Source: Planctomicrobium piriforme (GTDB lineage Bacteria; Planctomycetota; Planctomycetia; Planctomycetales; Planctomycetaceae). Taken from it: a stretch of DNA of 64,000 nt. This document shows, one piece after another, positions 63,410 through 64,000 of the stretch. A program made the translations under genes and the position numbers. The stretch covers positions 1 through 64,000 of the forward strand of contig NZ_FOQD01000006.1 in NCBI RefSeq assembly GCF_900113665.1, written 5' to 3'. The notes beneath the pieces are model-generated. The model saw nothing but the letters and a program-made list of their open reading frames with translations. It ran no database searches and had not been told where the DNA came from. Positions within the stretch are counted from its first letter, which is position 1. Each line of letters starts with the position of its first letter.

Positions 63410-64000
63410 TCAATACCGGGTGAACATCAGCCACAGCACCCCCACAATGGTCGTCAGGACCGTCAGCACGACTCCAACCTTCAGGTATTCGAAAAAACTG
63501 ACGACGATCCCGGCTCGACGGGCCGTTTCCACCACAATCAGGTTCGCCACCGAGCCCAGCAGCGTCAGGTTCCCGGCGAGCGTGCTCGACATCGCCAGCG
63601 TCAGCCAACCCGCCTCAGGGTCGGCCAGATTGGGAATCAGCGACCGAAACAGCAGCACAGCCGGGACGTTGGAGACCAGATTCGACAGCACCACCGACAG
63701 TCCGGTGATCATGAGTACCGGCTGCTGAAAACTGGCGGCCCATTGATCGAGTCCCCAGGTGCGAACGACGTTCACCTCAAACGCCCGCACGACAATGAAC
63801 AGCCCGCTGAACATCAGCAGCAGTGCCCAATCGATGCGGCGATAGTACTTGTCGGACCTCACCCCGGAGAGCAGGGTCAGCGCCGCAGCACACAACGCCA
63901 CAATCGCGATCGGAAACCCGGCAAAGAACAGAGCGACGGTTGCTCCTGTAATCAACAGGCTGCGAACAAGCAGTCGCCGATGCACCTTTGAACTGCGGTG
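63410..64000 (-). CDS. ArsB/citrate-type anion or cation permease, C-terminal part
   Basis: The last 196 residues of a membrane transporter; the frame runs off the right edge (residues HRSSKV precede the GTG at 63985, so that codon is not a start). There are five or six hydrophobic segments (LLITGATVALFFAGFPIAIVALCAAALTLLSG, IDWALLLMFSGLFIVVRAF, MITGLSVVLSNLVSNVPAVLLFRSLIP, LAMSSTLAGNLTLLGSVANLIVVETAR, VGVVLTVLTTIVGVLWLMF). SNLVSNVPAVLL and AGNLTLLGSVANLIV are the pore motifs of the ArsB/NhaD/SLC13 group. The substrate is undecided. Confidence 0.85.
   Translation of the reverse strand, partial: HRSSKVHRRLLVRSLLITGATVALFFAGFPIAIVALCAAALTLLSGVRSDKYYRRIDWALLLMFSGLFIVVRAFEVNVVRTWGLDQWAASFQQPVLMITGLSVVLSNLVSNVPAVLLFRSLIPNLADPEAGWLTLAMSSTLAGNLTLLGSVANLIVVETARRAGIVVSFFEYLKVGVVLTVLTTIVGVLWLMFTRY

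Overview
The window looks like chromosomal DNA of a planctomycete (class Planctomycetia). The evidence is direct and taxonomically telling: a DUF1559-type prepilin-like protein, a HYExAFE-type small protein, a secreted protein opening with an LEPR-XLL-like motif (FEPRHLLSG), a giant PQQ-propeller protein, a lipid A synthesis gene, high GC content, frequent GTG starts and mostly monocistronic genes with spacers that carry dispersed repeats. About 42 protein genes are supported. I saw no rRNA, tRNA, CRISPR array, transposase or phage gene.

Layout. 0.1-5 kb: a secreted Ig-like protein, an aldehyde dehydrogenase of the 2-ketoglutarate semialdehyde type, a nucleotide-sugar epimerase and csrA. 5-13 kb: a 1526-residue PQQ/TPR-type exported protein, a secreted thioredoxin-like protein, purC and a secreted cyclase-family hydrolase. 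13.5-20.5 kb: a fused sucrose-phosphate synthase/phosphatase, lpxB, a 622-residue unknown and an HtrA-like protease. 20.5-24.5 kb: a surface-glycan cluster (methyltransferase and GT2 coupled on the minus strand, a divergent membrane glycosyltransferase). 24.7-28 kb: a Ski2-like helicase and a zinc-ribbon/LRR protein. 28-37.5 kb: a glycogen-to-trehalose locus (GH15 divergent from glgX-treZ-treY). 37.8-46.4 kb: aspartate kinase, an orphan HigA-like regulator, a HemN/HemW-like radical SAM protein, tsaE, xylulokinase, the HYExAFE protein, a tiny membrane protein and a ketoacyl synthase. 46.5-51.7 kb: a lipoprotein, the DUF1559 protein, gpsA, a small conserved protein, ruvX and a type III polyketide synthase. 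52-57.3 kb: a heavy-metal RND efflux operon. 57.5-64 kb: a GH64-like glucanase with foreign-looking inserts, a HEAT-repeat protein, an array of three 80-bp inverted-repeat elements and the 3' part of an ArsB/citrate-type permease.

Functional links: glgX, treZ and treY overlap or abut and should convert glycogen to trehalose; with the sucrose-phosphate synthase the organism can probably make two compatible-solute disaccharides. The RND adaptor and pump are preceded by a His-rich exported protein and have no outer-membrane channel gene beside them. The most unusual non-coding structure is the trio of exactly 80-bp elements at 63039-63406, each bounded by a 15-bp inverted repeat. Several older-looking dispersed repeat families occupy the spacers, and one copy supplies the last codons of tsaE.
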